Assembly: GCF_021378075.1 (NCBI RefSeq)
Contig: NZ_JAJUOS010000007.1
Coordinates: 124,001-188,000 of the forward strand
Direction: 5' to 3'
From: Rhodobacter flavimaris
GTDB lineage: Bacteria > Pseudomonadota > Alphaproteobacteria > Rhodobacterales > Rhodobacteraceae
DNA: 64,000 nt
The notes below the pieces were generated by a model. That model saw only the letters and a program-made list of their open reading frames with translations. It did no database searches and had not been told where the DNA came from. A program made the translations under genes and the position numbers. How positions within the stretch are numbered: the stretch's first letter is position 1; every line of letters starts with the position of its first letter. Of this stretch, positions 7,737 to 16,589 are shown in pieces.

Positions 7737-8597
7737 TTACCGCCCATGGCTGCGGTCATATCCGCTCGGCACGGGACTAACCCACCCCACTGGCGGCGCG
7801 ACCGGTCGGAATACTTCGACCAGCAGCGGGTAGCAGCGCGCCGTGTCCGAGGAATGCTCGGACGAGCAATCCCCGCCCGGGCAGGCCGACAGCGCACCAA
7901 GCAGATCGATCTCGGCAAAGAGCTCCAGATAATCCCCCGGGCGCACCGGTGAGGCCTTCATGAAATACTGCCCGGTGTCGCGCGTGAAGCCTGTGCACAT
8001 GAAGACGTTGAGCACGTCATGCACATGGCGCTCCGCCTCGGACAAGCTCAAGCCGCGCGCATCGGCCAGCGCGCGGGTCAGGTTCGAATGGCAGCAATGG
8101 TGATACTGACCGCCGTCCGACAGCAGGCAATGCGTATAGGGATCGCAGCGCGTCCCGATCACGTCATGAACCGAGCCCCCGAAGGCGTCGAAGCCATACC
8201 AATCCAGCGTATCCTCAGTGATCGTCGCCATTGGGCGCAGCGTCGGAAAGCTCGACCACAGCCGGTCACCAGTGCTCAGATGCGTGCCATGCAGCGCGCG
8301 CGTTTTACCCGAGTAGAACCGCTCGGACAGATCCGCAGACCACAGGTTGAGATCACCCACCTGCGGCCCTTCAACCGAGGAAATGCGGAAGAAATGCCCC
8401 GCGGGCACCTCAAAGCAGCCCGCATCGCGTGGCGCGACCGTCACCTCGGCGGTCTTCTCCCACCCTGGCCGCGCGGCGCGATAGGCAGCAAGATCAGGAC
8501 CGGGCAGCGCATCGACCGGATAGCAGATCACCGGGGCGATGGCGCGGCGCGCCTCGGCTTCGGCGGGCGGAGCATGTTCGGGTTGGACAAGTTTCAT
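7737..8597 (-). CDS. DUF1989 protein (urea carboxylase-associated family)
   Basis: A 286-aa member of the DUF1989 family. Recognisable elements are PAGHFFRI (about 68), QVGDLNLW, RTRALHGTHLS-like and a metal-site-like cluster HCLLSDGGQYHHCCHSN near residue 160. Relatives sit in urea and amine catabolism loci and in aminomethyltransferase-like fusions, but their biochemical role is not settled. No urea carboxylase gene is nearby. It is flanked by repeat copy B downstream and a short gene-free leader upstream. Confidence 0.8.
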   Translation of the reverse strand: MKLVQPEHAPPAEAEARRAIAPVICYPVDALPGPDLAAYRAARPGWEKTAEVTVAPRDAGCFEVPAGHFFRISSVEGPQVGDLNLWSADLSERFYSGKTRALHGTHLSTGDRLWSSFPTLRPMATITEDTLDWYGFDAFGGSVHDVIGTRCDPYTHCLLSDGGQYHHCCHSNLTRALADARGLSLSEAERHVHDVLNVFMCTGFTRDTGQYFMKASPVRPGDYLELFAEIDLLGALSACPGGDCSSEHSSDTARCYPLLVEVFRPVAPPVGWVSPVPSGYDRSHGR

Positions 8598-8640
8598 GGC
8601 GACTCCTTTTGCGCCATCGTGCCTGTCGTTCGGAAAAAGA

Positions 8641-8670
8641 AAAGCCCCGGAACCGCGGCTCCGGGGCTTT
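8641..8670. terminator. Terminator downstream of the 58-aa gene
   Basis: A perfect 10-bp stem AAAGCCCCGG / CCGGGGCTTT with a 10-base loop, about 20 bases after the stop of the small reverse-strand gene at 8691-8867, upstream of the DUF1989 gene. The A/T ends supply the tract in both directions. Confidence 0.8.
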
Positions 8671-8690
8671 CCGTGTAATTCGTTCAGGGC

Positions 8691-8867
8691 TCAGGCTGCC
8701 GAATAGTAGCCATACATCTGCTCCAGCGGCGTTTCGCGGGGCAGATCGGCACCGGCGGTCACCGGCGTGGCTTCGGGGGTGTAATACGCGTAGGCATCTT
8801 CGAGGACCTGCAGGGCTTCCTGGGCGCGGTCACGCTCCGACTTCTTCACGAACTTAAGGACAGTCAT
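8691..8867 (-). CDS. 58-aa acidic small protein, unknown function
   Basis: A small gene with ATG at 8867 preceded by a strong AAGGAGT ribosome site and followed by a good terminator, so it is very likely translated as its own transcript. The protein has a basic N-terminus (TVLKFVKKSERDRA), an amphipathic helix, an aromatic patch AYAYY at 25-29 and a YGYY motif near the end. It has no membrane segment and no Cys. I do not recognise the family. Confidence 0.75.
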   Translation of the reverse strand: MTVLKFVKKSERDRAQEALQVLEDAYAYYTPEATPVTAGADLPRETPLEQMYGYYSAA

Positions 8868-8996
8868 CTTGGAACTCCTTGTTGCACGAGTTCCTCCCTG
8901 CCGCCGATTTAGGGCCGCTTGACGCGAAAGGAAAGCCCCGATGCCGCAAGCGTGATATGATTTTTCTGCAATGCAGCATTAAAGCCGCAATGCAAC

Positions 8997-9024
8997 AAAA
9001 AGGCCCCGGAGACGCTCCGGGGCC
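8997..9024 (-). terminator. Terminator of the sdh operon
   Basis: On the reverse strand, a 9-bp stem GGCCCCGGA / TCCGGGGCC with a 5-base loop is followed by TTTTT, 25 bases past the sdhB stop. Confidence 0.9.
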
Positions 9025-9048
9025 CAAATATTGTGTTCAAGCACCAGA

Positions 9049-9825
9049 TCAGACGTGGCGGTTGATCATCATGCGCTTGATCTCAGCGATCGCCTTGGCC
9101 GGGTTGAGACCCTTCGGGCAGGTCTTCGCGCAGTTCATGATGGTGTGGCAGCGATAGAGCTTGAACGGGTCTTCAAGGTTGTCCAGACGCTCGCCGGTCG
9201 CCTCGTCGCGGCTGTCGATGATCCAGCGGTAGGCATGCAGCAGAGCCGCCGGGCCGAGATACTTGTCGCTGTTCCACCAGTAGCTCGGGCACGAGGTCGA
9301 GCACGAGGCGCACATAACACATTCATAAAGACCGTCGAGTTTCTTGCGGTCTTCGATCGACTGACGCCATTCCTTGGCCGGACGGTTCGTCTTGGTCTCA
9401 AGCCACGGCATGATCGAGGCGTGCTGCGCGTAGAAGTGGGTCAGGTCCGGGATAAGGTCCTTGACCACCGGCATATGCGGCAGCGGGTAGATCTTGACGT
9501 CGCCCTTGATCTCGTCAAGGCCGTAGATACAGGCCAGCGTGTTGATCCCGTCGATGTTCATCGCGCAGGACCCGCAGATCCCTTCACGGCACGAGCGGCG
9601 GAAGGTCAGGGTCGGGTCGACCTCGTTCTTGATCTTGATCAGCGCGTCCAGAACCATCGGGCCGCACTTGTCCATGTCGAGGAAATAGGTGTCCACCCGC
9701 GGGTTTTCACCGGTGTCCGGGTCCCAGCGATAGATCTGGAACTTGCGGACATTCTTGCCTTCCGGCTTCGGCCAGGTCTTGCCGACGCGGATTTTCGAGT
9801 TCTTGGGAAGCGTGAACTGAACCAT
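9049..9825 (-). CDS. sdhB: Succinate dehydrogenase iron-sulfur subunit
   Basis: A 258-aa electron-transfer subunit of complex II. Ligands: C79, C84, C87 and C99 for the 2Fe-2S cluster; C169, C172, C175 and C179 with the 4Fe-4S/3Fe-4S region; C226, C232 and C236 complete the clusters. It passes electrons from the SdhA flavin to quinone in the SdhCD anchor. It is the last gene of sdhC-sdhD-sdhA-lipoprotein-sdhB, followed by a strong terminator. Confidence 0.98.
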   Translation of the reverse strand: MVQFTLPKNSKIRVGKTWPKPEGKNVRKFQIYRWDPDTGENPRVDTYFLDMDKCGPMVLDALIKIKNEVDPTLTFRRSCREGICGSCAMNIDGINTLACIYGLDEIKGDVKIYPLPHMPVVKDLIPDLTHFYAQHASIMPWLETKTNRPAKEWRQSIEDRKKLDGLYECVMCASCSTSCPSYWWNSDKYLGPAALLHAYRWIIDSRDEATGERLDNLEDPFKLYRCHTIMNCAKTCPKGLNPAKAIAEIKRMMINRHV

Positions 9826-9843
9826 TTTCGATCCCTTCGTATC

Positions 9844-10125
9844 CTAGCGGGAATAATACGGCCGCGTCGGGAACTGGCCGGATTTGTTATATACGCAGCG
9901 GTTATAGGCGTCGGACGGATCGCCGCCCATCATCGTCGAGACCTGCAGCTTCATGTCGATGTCATAGACCGCGCGGTCCTGGTTGACACCGATCTTGGCC
10001 TCGCCGCTGACCGGGCGGAGCATCTCGCGGCACTGGGCCTCGGCCTGATCCACAGGGATCGGTCCGCAGGCCGCGAGCGCAAGCGCCCCCGCGGCCAGAA
10101 GCCCATATGCCAGCCCTTGCGCCAT
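9844..10125 (-). CDS. Small lipoprotein within the sdh operon
   Basis: A 93-aa predicted lipoprotein. The N-terminal signal ends in LAAC with the lipidated Cys at 20, followed by a roughly 70-residue periplasmic domain with two more Cys (C32 and the Cys of RCVYN) that could form a disulfide. Its ATG shares one base with the sdhA stop (TGATG), so translation is coupled, and sdhB starts 18 bases after its stop. The role is unknown; placement suggests complex II assembly or stability, which is inference only. Confidence 0.8.
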   Translation of the reverse strand: MAQGLAYGLLAAGALALAACGPIPVDQAEAQCREMLRPVSGEAKIGVNQDRAVYDIDMKLQVSTMMGGDPSDAYNRCVYNKSGQFPTRPYYSR

Positions 10126-11930
10126 CAGAAGGTCCGTGCCTTCGGGGCGATCTTCGCGAGGCTGATGCCGCCTTCGGCTTCGGTGGTCAGCGGGTCGACG
10201 ATGACCGGACGGTAGGTCAGGTCGACCTGGTTGCCGTCCACGCGCATCACCGAGTGCACACGCCAGTTGGCGTCGTCGCGGGTCGCGTGATCTTCCGAAG
10301 CGTGGGCGCCGCGCGATTCCTTGCGGGCCTCGGCACCGACGATGGTCGCCAGCGCGTTCGGCATCAGGTTCGTCAGCTCCAGCGTCTCCATCAGGTCCGA
10401 GTTCCAGATCAGCGAACGGTCGGTGACCTTCAGATCCGAAAGCTTGGCGGCGATGGCGGTCATCTTCTCGACGCCTTCGGCCAGGGTCTTGTCGGTGCGG
10501 AACACGGCGGCGTCAGCCTGCATGGTCTTCTGCATCTCAAGGCGCAGATCAGCCGTGGCGATACCGCCCTTGGCGTTGCGCAGACCGTCGAAGCGATCGA
10601 ACGCCTTGTCCACCGACGCCTGGTTAAGCGCGCCATTGCGGGCCTTGGGGTCGACGACCTGACCGGCGCGGATGGCGGCGGCGCGGCCGAAGACCACGAG
10701 GTCGATCAGCGAGTTCGAGCCGAGACGGTTAGCACCGTGCACCGAGGCGCAACCGGCCTCGCCCACAGCCATCAGGCCCGGAACGACAGCGGTCGGGTTC
10801 GCGGCGGTCGGGTTCAGCACCTCGCCCCAATAGTTGGTCGGGATACCGCCCATGTTGTAGTGCACGGTCGGCAGAACCGGGATCGGCTCTTTGGTCACAT
10901 CGACACCGGCGAAGATCTTCGCCGATTCCGAGATGCCCGGCAGACGCTCGGCCAGTGCTTCGGCCGGCAGGTGCGACAGGTTCAGGTGGATATGGTCGCC
11001 ATGCTCGCCCACGCCGCGGCCTTCGCGGATCTCCATGGTCATGCAGCGCGAGACATAGTCGCGCGGCGCCAGATCCTTGTAGTGGGGCGCGTAACGCTCC
11101 ATGAAGCGCTCGCCCTGGCTGTTGGTCAGGTAACCGCCTTCGCCGCGCGCGCCCTCGGTGATGAGGCAGCCCGAGCCGTAGATGCCGGTCGGGTGGAACT
11201 GCACGAATTCCATGTCCTGCAGCGCAAGGCCCGCACGGGCCACCATGCCGCCGCCGTCGCCGGTGCAGGTATGGGCCGAGGTCGCCGAGAAATAGGCGCG
11301 GCCGTAACCGCCGGTGGCCAGAACGACCATCTTGGCGTTGAAGACGTGGAAGGTGCCGTCATCGAGCTTCCAGCAGACCACGCCCTGGCACACGCCATCA
11401 TCCGACATGATCAGGTCGATGGCGAAGTACTCGATGAAGAACTCGGCGTTGTTCTTGAGCGACTGACCGTAGAGCGTGTGCAGGATCGCGTGACCGGTGC
11501 GGTCGGCCGCGGCGCAGGTGCGCTGCACGGGCGGGCCGTCGCCGAATTCGGTGGTGTGACCGCCGAACGGACGCTGGTAGATCTTGCCCTCTTCGGTGCG
11601 CGAGAACGGCACGCCGTAGTGCTCAAGCTCGTAAACGGCCTTGGGGGCTTCGCGTGCGAGGTATTCCATCGCGTCGGTATCGCCCAGCCAGTCCGAACCC
11701 TTGACGGTGTCGAACATGTGCCACTGCCAGCTGTCCGGGCCCATGTTGCCAAGCGAGGCGGCGATGCCGCCCTGTGCCGCAACGGTGTGCGAGCGGGTCG
11801 GGAAGACCTTGGTCACGCAGGCCGTGCGCAGGCCCTGTTCCGCCATGCCGAGGGTAGCGCGCAGACCCGCGCCGCCCGCGCCCACGACCACGACGTCATA
11901 TTCATGCGTCTCGTAAGTGTAAGCTGCCAT
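10125..11930 (-). CDS. sdhA: Succinate dehydrogenase flavoprotein subunit
   Basis: A 601-aa catalytic subunit that oxidises succinate to fumarate. The FAD dinucleotide fold GAGGAGLRA begins at 18, His48 in [10 protein letters not shown] carries the covalent FAD, and the substrate-domain motifs HPTGIYGSG and the C-terminal RGAHASEDH region (AxExDHxxRDD) are present. Full length, with normal order after sdhD. The downstream lipoprotein start overlaps its stop. Confidence 0.98.
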   Translation of the reverse strand: MAAYTYETHEYDVVVVGAGGAGLRATLGMAEQGLRTACVTKVFPTRSHTVAAQGGIAASLGNMGPDSWQWHMFDTVKGSDWLGDTDAMEYLAREAPKAVYELEHYGVPFSRTEEGKIYQRPFGGHTTEFGDGPPVQRTCAAADRTGHAILHTLYGQSLKNNAEFFIEYFAIDLIMSDDGVCQGVVCWKLDDGTFHVFNAKMVVLATGGYGRAYFSATSAHTCTGDGGGMVARAGLALQDMEFVQFHPTGIYGSGCLITEGARGEGGYLTNSQGERFMERYAPHYKDLAPRDYVSRCMTMEIREGRGVGEHGDHIHLNLSHLPAEALAERLPGISESAKIFAGVDVTKEPIPVLPTVHYNMGGIPTNYWGEVLNPTAANPTAVVPGLMAVGEAGCASVHGANRLGSNSLIDLVVFGRAAAIRAGQVVDPKARNGALNQASVDKAFDRFDGLRNAKGGIATADLRLEMQKTMQADAAVFRTDKTLAEGVEKMTAIAAKLSDLKVTDRSLIWNSDLMETLELTNLMPNALATIVGAEARKESRGAHASEDHATRDDANWRVHSVMRVDGNQVDLTYRPVIVDPLTTEAEGGISLAKIAPKARTF

Positions 11931-11945
11931 CTGTCTGGTCCTGTC

Positions 11946-12344
11946 TCAGTGCATGGCTTCGAAGAGGAAGCCGACCATCGTCAGCTTGGCCAGCGCATAA
12001 AGCGCGACGGCGATGACGATGTAGGAAATGGAGGAAGCGAGGATGATCAGCGCCTTGCGGGTCGAGCCCTGGGCGTAGTCCTCGATCATCATCTGCGCGC
12101 CCTTGGCGAAGTGGCGCATGCCGACGAATACGGTCAGCGCGGTCAGGATCGCCGGGAAGGGATGCGAGAAGGTGGCGATCACGCCTTCGGCCGGCTGGCC
12201 AAGCGCGCGACCGAACACGATGACGAAAACCGGGATCAGGAAGGCCAGCGCGACCGAGGTCACGGTCATGAACCAATGATGCTCGGTCCCGGTGTGCGAA
12301 GCGCCTTTGCCCTCGGCGCGCTTGCGGGCGGTCAGGTAACGCAT
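11946..12344 (-). CDS. sdhD: Succinate dehydrogenase membrane anchor subunit
   Basis: A 132-aa anchor with three membrane helices (about 24-45, 60-80, 95-118). The H-bearing N-terminal stretch TGTEHHW and HFAKGAQMMIEDY are features of SdhD, the latter carrying residues of the haem/quinone region. I start at the ATG at 12344, 12 bases after the sdhC stop with GGAG upstream. A longer frame would overlap sdhC and lacks similarity. Confidence 0.93.
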   Translation of the reverse strand: MRYLTARKRAEGKGASHTGTEHHWFMTVTSVALAFLIPVFVIVFGRALGQPAEGVIATFSHPFPAILTALTVFVGMRHFAKGAQMMIEDYAQGSTRKALIILASSISYIVIAVALYALAKLTMVGFLFEAMH

Positions 12345-12355
12345 GGGGATGCTCC

Positions 12356-12739
12356 TCAGACCAGAATGAGTGTGATGATGGTCAGAACGACCGAACCGAC
12401 GATCATGCCCATGCCGAGCTTCTCTGCCGTCTCGATGTCGAGGCCCTTGCCGGCGTCGAAATACAGGTGACGCAGGCCGGCGAGGTAGTGATACCACAGC
12501 GCCCAGGCCGACAGGGTGAAGATCAGGTCGCCAAACCACGAGGTGGCCACGGCATTCGCCAGTTCGAAATATGCAGGGCTCGTCGCCGCCGCGAGCAGCC
12601 ACCACACCGCCAGCAGGACGCCCACGATGAGCGCGTTGCCGGTGATCCGCGTCAGGATCGAGGTGAAAGACGTCAGCTGCGGGCGGTAGATCTGCAGATG
12701 GGGGGAAAGGGGCCGTTCAACCCGTTTCACTTCAGCCAT
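12356..12739 (-). CDS. sdhC: Succinate dehydrogenase cytochrome b556 subunit
   Basis: A 127-aa anchor subunit. The N-terminal signature RPLSPHLQIYRP and the helix-2 motif HYLAGLRHLYFD, which contains the haem b axial His, are diagnostic. Three membrane helices are seen. It heads the sdh operon. The 320-base upstream region holds a pair of GTGATCAC palindromes about 175-195 bases before the start. Confidence 0.96.
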   Translation of the reverse strand: MAEVKRVERPLSPHLQIYRPQLTSFTSILTRITGNALIVGVLLAVWWLLAAATSPAYFELANAVATSWFGDLIFTLSAWALWYHYLAGLRHLYFDAGKGLDIETAEKLGMGMIVGSVVLTIITLILV

Positions 12740-13059
12740 TTTGGGTCCCTCTGTCGCTAGGCCCCGATCTGAGGCGCTGCCTAAAACGGCGGCGCGGTCG
12801 GGGTTGGCCGGAATTGCGCTTTCTCAATAACGCAATTTTTGCGCAAGTCACGCAAAGAGAATAGGAGAAATGCCCATTTTGGCGGATTGAATGCGGAAAT
12901 TTGGCATTTGTGATCACGAATTTTCGGGCCGTGATCACATGTTGCCGCTATCAGGCCCGACGACATCGGCGGGTGAGTCTCCGGGCGATACGGCCCGATA
13001 GAAGAACGGCGCCCGCCGATGACGGACGCCGCAAAAGCCCCGAAACACGCGGGCCAAGA
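12740..13059. other. Gene-free sdh upstream region
   Basis: 320 bases between sdhC and the end of the mesaconyl-CoA hydratase gene. The half near sdhC is AT-rich with runs such as AATTTTTGCGCAA and probably holds the sdh promoter, which I cannot place firmly. Bases 12910-12938 hold the twin palindromes. Bases 13008-13030 can form an imperfect hairpin that may end the mch transcript. No convincing coding frame is present. Confidence 0.6.
12910..12938. promoter_or_regulatory. Twin GTGATCAC palindromes upstream of sdhC
   Basis: Two copies of GTGATCAC, at 12910-12917 and 12931-12938, have centres exactly 21 bp apart, two helical turns. The left flank GGCATTT and internal TTTTC are shared with the sucC site at 20205-20233, which has the same spacing. 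The form fits a GntR-type operator (GT-N4-AC). Confidence 0.75.
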
Positions 13060-14097
13060 TCAGATCGGCATCAACGCCCAATAGTCGAGGTCAAGCAGCA
13101 CCTCGGGGGCGTATTTGCCGTCTTCGCCCTTGTAGGCGAAGGGCGCCGCGCCCTGCTTGGTCGCCACCAGCCGCAGCCGGATCGCGCCGACGCCCGGCGC
13201 GCTGGTCTCGGCCTTATCCAGAACCTCGGACCAGGCCTTGACCGTGTCGCCCGCAAAGCACGGGTTGGCATGGGCGCCGCCGTTCAGCGCGACGATCATC
13301 TGCGCGTTGGCAAGCCCGTTGAACGACAGCGCGCGCGCCATCGAGATGACGTGACCGCCATAGATCAGCCGCTTGCCATCCTCGCGGAAGGTCGCGTCAA
13401 AATGCACCTTGGCGGTGTTCTGCCACAGGCGCGTGGCGATCATGTGTTCGGCCTCTTCGATGGTGACGCCATCGACATGGTCGATCTTTTCGCCCACCTC
13501 GTAATCGGCCCAGCGATGCGGCTCGCCCGCCAGTTCGAAATCGTAGTTCGAGAAATCGAGCCCGGTCGGCACCACCAGATCCTTAGGGTCCACGACCTTG
13601 GCGAGGTTGGGAACCACCGCCTCGGGCGCGGGCGCCGACAGATCGCCTTTGCGCACCATGACCCAGCGGACATATTCCATGACCTTGTGGTCATACTGGT
13701 TGAGACCAGTGGTGCGAACATAGACCACGCCCGACTTGCCGTTCGAGTTCTCCTTGACGCCGATCACCTCGCTTTCCGAGCGCAGCGTGTCGCCCGGATA
13801 GACCGGACGCAGCCAGCGCCCCTCGGCATAGCCAAGGTTCGCGACCGCGTTCAGCGAGACATCCGGCACGGTCTTGCCGAAGACGACATGGAAGGCCGCC
13901 AGATCGTCTATCGGCGCCGAGGGCAGACCGCTGGCGCGGGCGAACTCATCGCTCGAATAGAGAGCGCCGCGCGCCGGATAGAGCGCATGATACATCGCCC
14001 GCTCGCCACCCGAGACGGTGCGCGGCACGGCGTGGCGGATCACCTGCCCGACCTTGTAATCCTCGAAAAAGCGGCCCGGATTGGTCTTAGCCATCAT
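13060..14097 (-). CDS. mch: Mesaconyl-CoA hydratase (MaoC-type)
   Basis: A 345-aa tandem hot-dog enzyme of the ethylmalonyl-CoA pathway that interconverts mesaconyl-CoA and beta-methylmalyl-CoA during acetate assimilation. It begins with GRFFEDYKVGQVIRHAVPRT, contains MaoC-like R-hydratase elements in both halves (SGLPSAPIDDLAAFH, YGGHVISMARALS), and has the usual length. The ATG at 14097 follows GGAGAACA and overlaps the DUF1737 stop (ATGATG). It is the last gene of a reverse cluster with malyl-CoA thioesterase and NnrU. Confidence 0.9.
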   Translation of the reverse strand: MMAKTNPGRFFEDYKVGQVIRHAVPRTVSGGERAMYHALYPARGALYSSDEFARASGLPSAPIDDLAAFHVVFGKTVPDVSLNAVANLGYAEGRWLRPVYPGDTLRSESEVIGVKENSNGKSGVVYVRTTGLNQYDHKVMEYVRWVMVRKGDLSAPAPEAVVPNLAKVVDPKDLVVPTGLDFSNYDFELAGEPHRWADYEVGEKIDHVDGVTIEEAEHMIATRLWQNTAKVHFDATFREDGKRLIYGGHVISMARALSFNGLANAQMIVALNGGAHANPCFAGDTVKAWSEVLDKAETSAPGVGAIRLRLVATKQGAAPFAYKGEDGKYAPEVLLDLDYWALMPI

Positions 14098-14297
14098 TGT
14101 TCTCCCAGTTTGAGGTCGGGGTGATAGTCCCCCGGGACGACCTTGGTGACGGCCTGCGCGCAACGCATCACGCCCTTGCCCGCGTCATAGGCATAGGACG
14201 GGTCGCCATGCAGCTCCCAGCCCTTGGACAGGGCCAGCGAGACCTTGTGGCAAAAGGCCGAGGTGTCATCTTCGGTCAGAAGGCGGTAAAGTTTCAT
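14094..14297 (-). CDS. DUF1737 small protein
   Basis: A 67-aa protein, MKLYRLLTEDDTSAFCHKV onward, with the WELHGDPSYAYD segment typical of DUF1737. It starts four bases after the nnrU-like stop, and its own stop overlaps the mch start, so the three genes are translationally linked. Function unknown. A longer in-frame start would overlap the upstream gene and has no support. Confidence 0.85.
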   Translation of the reverse strand: MKLYRLLTEDDTSAFCHKVSLALSKGWELHGDPSYAYDAGKGVMRCAQAVTKVVPGDYHPDLKLGEQ

Positions 14298-14301
14298 CGC
14301 A

Positions 14302-14847
14302 TCACCCGAATGCAGGATAGCCAAGGGCGTAATGCACCCCGGCAATGGCGCCATAGACAACCAGCGCGCCAACGGCAGCCATCGCCTCTTTCTTCGCGGG
14401 CACGGGCTTGGGCGGGATCCAACCGGGCTTGGCGCGGTTGATCAGCACCATCTCCAGCACCGCCCAGAGGCCGAGGCCACCAAACAGAACGAAGCTTGGC
14501 ACGTCGCCGTTCACCAGCAGATGCGCCACCGCCCACAGGATCATCGCGCTCAGCATCGGGTGGCGCATCTTGCGCGCCACGGCAGTCTGCATCCCCGCCG
14601 CAGCGAAGAGATAGATCGAGGCCAGCATCAGCAGGTTGTTGATCCCCACCAGCGGCGCCGTGCGCCCCCAGAAGAACGCCCCGTCGGCCGAGCGATAGCC
14701 CACCACCATCAGCAGCACGCCCACCAGAACCAGCCCCGCGACCATCGGGCGCTCGGCCCCTTTGAGGTTGCGGTGAAAGCCGGGAACAATGCGTTTTGCC
14801 AGATGCGGCAGCGCCCACAGCAGGACGCCAAGGATCAGGATAGCCAT
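14302..14847 (-). CDS. NnrU-family membrane protein
   Basis: A 181-aa integral membrane protein with five or six hydrophobic helices. It matches the NnrU family (GGLGLWAVLEMVLINRA, RHPMLSAMILWAVAHLL-type motifs), whose founding member is encoded with nitric-oxide reduction genes and whose relatives resemble isoprenylcysteine carboxyl methyltransferase-like membrane proteins. No nir or nor genes are nearby. Function here is unknown. Confidence 0.85.
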   Translation of the reverse strand: MAILILGVLLWALPHLAKRIVPGFHRNLKGAERPMVAGLVLVGVLLMVVGYRSADGAFFWGRTAPLVGINNLLMLASIYLFAAAGMQTAVARKMRHPMLSAMILWAVAHLLVNGDVPSFVLFGGLGLWAVLEMVLINRAKPGWIPPKPVPAKKEAMAAVGALVVYGAIAGVHYALGYPAFG

Positions 14848-14857
14848 GATTTGCCTC

Positions 14858-15721
14858 TCAGTTGCTCAGAGCGGCAATGGCCTCCGCCTTCGCAAGAACC
14901 TGCCGCGCGGTCACGATATGCAGGTTTTCGACGATCTTTCCATCCACGACCGCAACGCCAAGGCCCTGTTTCTCGGCCTCTTCGAAAGCGGCGATCTGGC
15001 GCTGCGCCAGGTCGATCTCGGCTTCCGAAGGCGCAAAGGCGGTGTTGGCGATCTCAAGCTGCGCCGGGTGGATCAGCGTCTTGCCGTCAAAGCCCATGTC
15101 GCGGCCCTGATCGCATTCGAACTTGAGGCCCTCTTCGTCCTTGAAGGCGTTGAAGACGCCATCGACGATGATCTTGCCATAGGCCTTGGCGGCCAGCAGG
15201 CACTGGCCCAGCCCCGCCATCATCGGCAGACGGTCGGCGCGGAAGCGGCTTTGCATTTCCTTGGCGAGATCGTTGGTGCCCATCACCATGCCATCAAGGC
15301 GTGGGTGGGCGGCGATCTCGGCGGCGTTGATCATGCCAAGCGCGGTCTCCATCATCGCCCAGAGCGGAACGCTCGGGATCAGGTCGGCCACGGCGTCGAG
15401 GTCGGCGGTCTTCGAAACCTTCGGGATCAGGATCGCATCGACCTTGGCGCCCTCGCGGATCGCGGCGGCAAAGGCCAGCACGTCGTCGCGGCCCCATTCG
15501 GTATCCAGCCCGTTGATACGCACGATGCGGGCGCGCTGACCGTAGTCGGCCTCTTTCAGCGCCTTGGCGAGAGTGGCGCGGGCATTGACCTTCTCATCCA
15601 CCGCGACGGCGTCTTCGAGGTCGAAGATGATCGCGTCGCAGACAAGGCCGGTGGCCTTTTCCAGCGCACGCTCTTTCGAGCCGGGAATATACAGAACCGA
15701 GCGGTAGGGGCGGGCAGTCAT
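14858..15721 (-). CDS. mcl2: (3S)-malyl-CoA thioesterase (HpcH/HpaI, CitE-like)
   Basis: A 287-aa TIM-barrel enzyme of the CitE-like family: RSVLYIPG start, DLEDAV metal/CoA region at about 34-40, PKVSKTADL, WAMMETALGM and DGKTLIHPAQ. In Rhodobacter the short CitE-like paralogue next to mesaconyl-CoA hydratase is the (3S)-malyl-CoA thioesterase Mcl2, which drives the ethylmalonyl-CoA pathway to malate. I favour this over a lyase because of its length and locus, but the paralogues cannot be separated with certainty by eye. The start at MTARPYRS (15721) has GAGGAGAGAATC upstream. Confidence 0.82.
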   Translation of the reverse strand: MTARPYRSVLYIPGSKERALEKATGLVCDAIIFDLEDAVAVDEKVNARATLAKALKEADYGQRARIVRINGLDTEWGRDDVLAFAAAIREGAKVDAILIPKVSKTADLDAVADLIPSVPLWAMMETALGMINAAEIAAHPRLDGMVMGTNDLAKEMQSRFRADRLPMMAGLGQCLLAAKAYGKIIVDGVFNAFKDEEGLKFECDQGRDMGFDGKTLIHPAQLEIANTAFAPSEAEIDLAQRQIAAFEEAEKQGLGVAVVDGKIVENLHIVTARQVLAKAEAIAALSN

Positions 15722-15812
15722 GATTCTCTCCTCGCAACAATCTTTCGCCAAAGAGCACAAACGGGACAGAATCGGCAAGCCCAGAAATGCCGCAATGCAG
15801 AATTGCGGGGAT

Positions 15813-16556
15813 TCAGGCGAAGATTGCGCCCCAGAGCAACTTGGCGGAAATCAGCAAAAGCGCCCAAGTGACCAGCTTGTAGAACATCTCATGCGGGATG
15901 ATGCGCACCAGGCGCACGCCCAGAAAGACAGAGACCGAGGCCGGGATCGCCAGGACCAGTGCCACCTCAAGGCTGCCCAGGTTGATCTGCCCCAGTGCCG
16001 CATAGGGGATCAGCTTGATCGCGTTGACCCAGGCGAAGAGAATGGTCGAGGTGCCCGCAAACACCGTGCGTGGCAGGTTCAGCGGGATCGTATAGGCCTG
16101 ATAGGGCGGCGCGCCGGAATGGCTGATAAAGCTGGTAAAGCCGGTGATCGCCCCCCAGAAGAGCCCCGGCCCTACCTTCGGCTCGGCCGCTGCGCCCAGT
16201 CTTGGCCGCAGGATCGCGTTCAGCGCGAAGACAACGCCGATCAGGCCGACAAGGCCGGTCGAGACGCGCTCGGGGACATAGGATGCCGTTGCCCAGCCGA
16301 TCCCCACCCCGATCGCCGTGGCAGGCACCATGATCTTGAGCACGCGCTTGTCGAACTCTTTGCGGTAGGCGATCAGCCCGAACATGTCCGACACGATATA
16401 GACCGGCAGAAGTAGTCCTGCCGCCGCGACCGGGTTCATCACCCCGGCCAGCAGCGGCACCGAAAGCGAGCTGACCATCGGCAGGCCGCCCTTGGCCATG
16501 CCCACAGAGATGGCGGCCAGCACCGCCATCACCCATCCCCAACTGTCCAGATCCAT
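15813..16556 (-). CDS. TauE/SafE-family membrane permease
   Basis: A 247-aa polytopic protein with about eight helices and two Gly-rich repeats (ISVGMAKGGLPM near residue 20 and GAITGFTSFISHSGAPP near 130), the signature of TauE/SafE transporters, which export small sulfur-containing or organic anions. I start at MDLDSWG (16556). It is divergent from mdh. An 8-bp inverted repeat lies in its leader. The substrate is unknown; location next to malyl-CoA thioesterase hints at an organic acid, but that is weak. Confidence 0.85.
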   Translation of the reverse strand: MDLDSWGWVMAVLAAISVGMAKGGLPMVSSLSVPLLAGVMNPVAAAGLLLPVYIVSDMFGLIAYRKEFDKRVLKIMVPATAIGVGIGWATASYVPERVSTGLVGLIGVVFALNAILRPRLGAAAEPKVGPGLFWGAITGFTSFISHSGAPPYQAYTIPLNLPRTVFAGTSTILFAWVNAIKLIPYAALGQINLGSLEVALVLAIPASVSVFLGVRLVRIIPHEMFYKLVTWALLLISAKLLWGAIFA

Positions 16557-16589
16557 CGGCCCCCGCAGAGAATCGGCCCCGAAACGCGG

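Noticed and set aside
13008-13030. Terminator of mch
   Set aside because: The stem has a mismatch and no T-tract. Mentioned only as a weak possibility.
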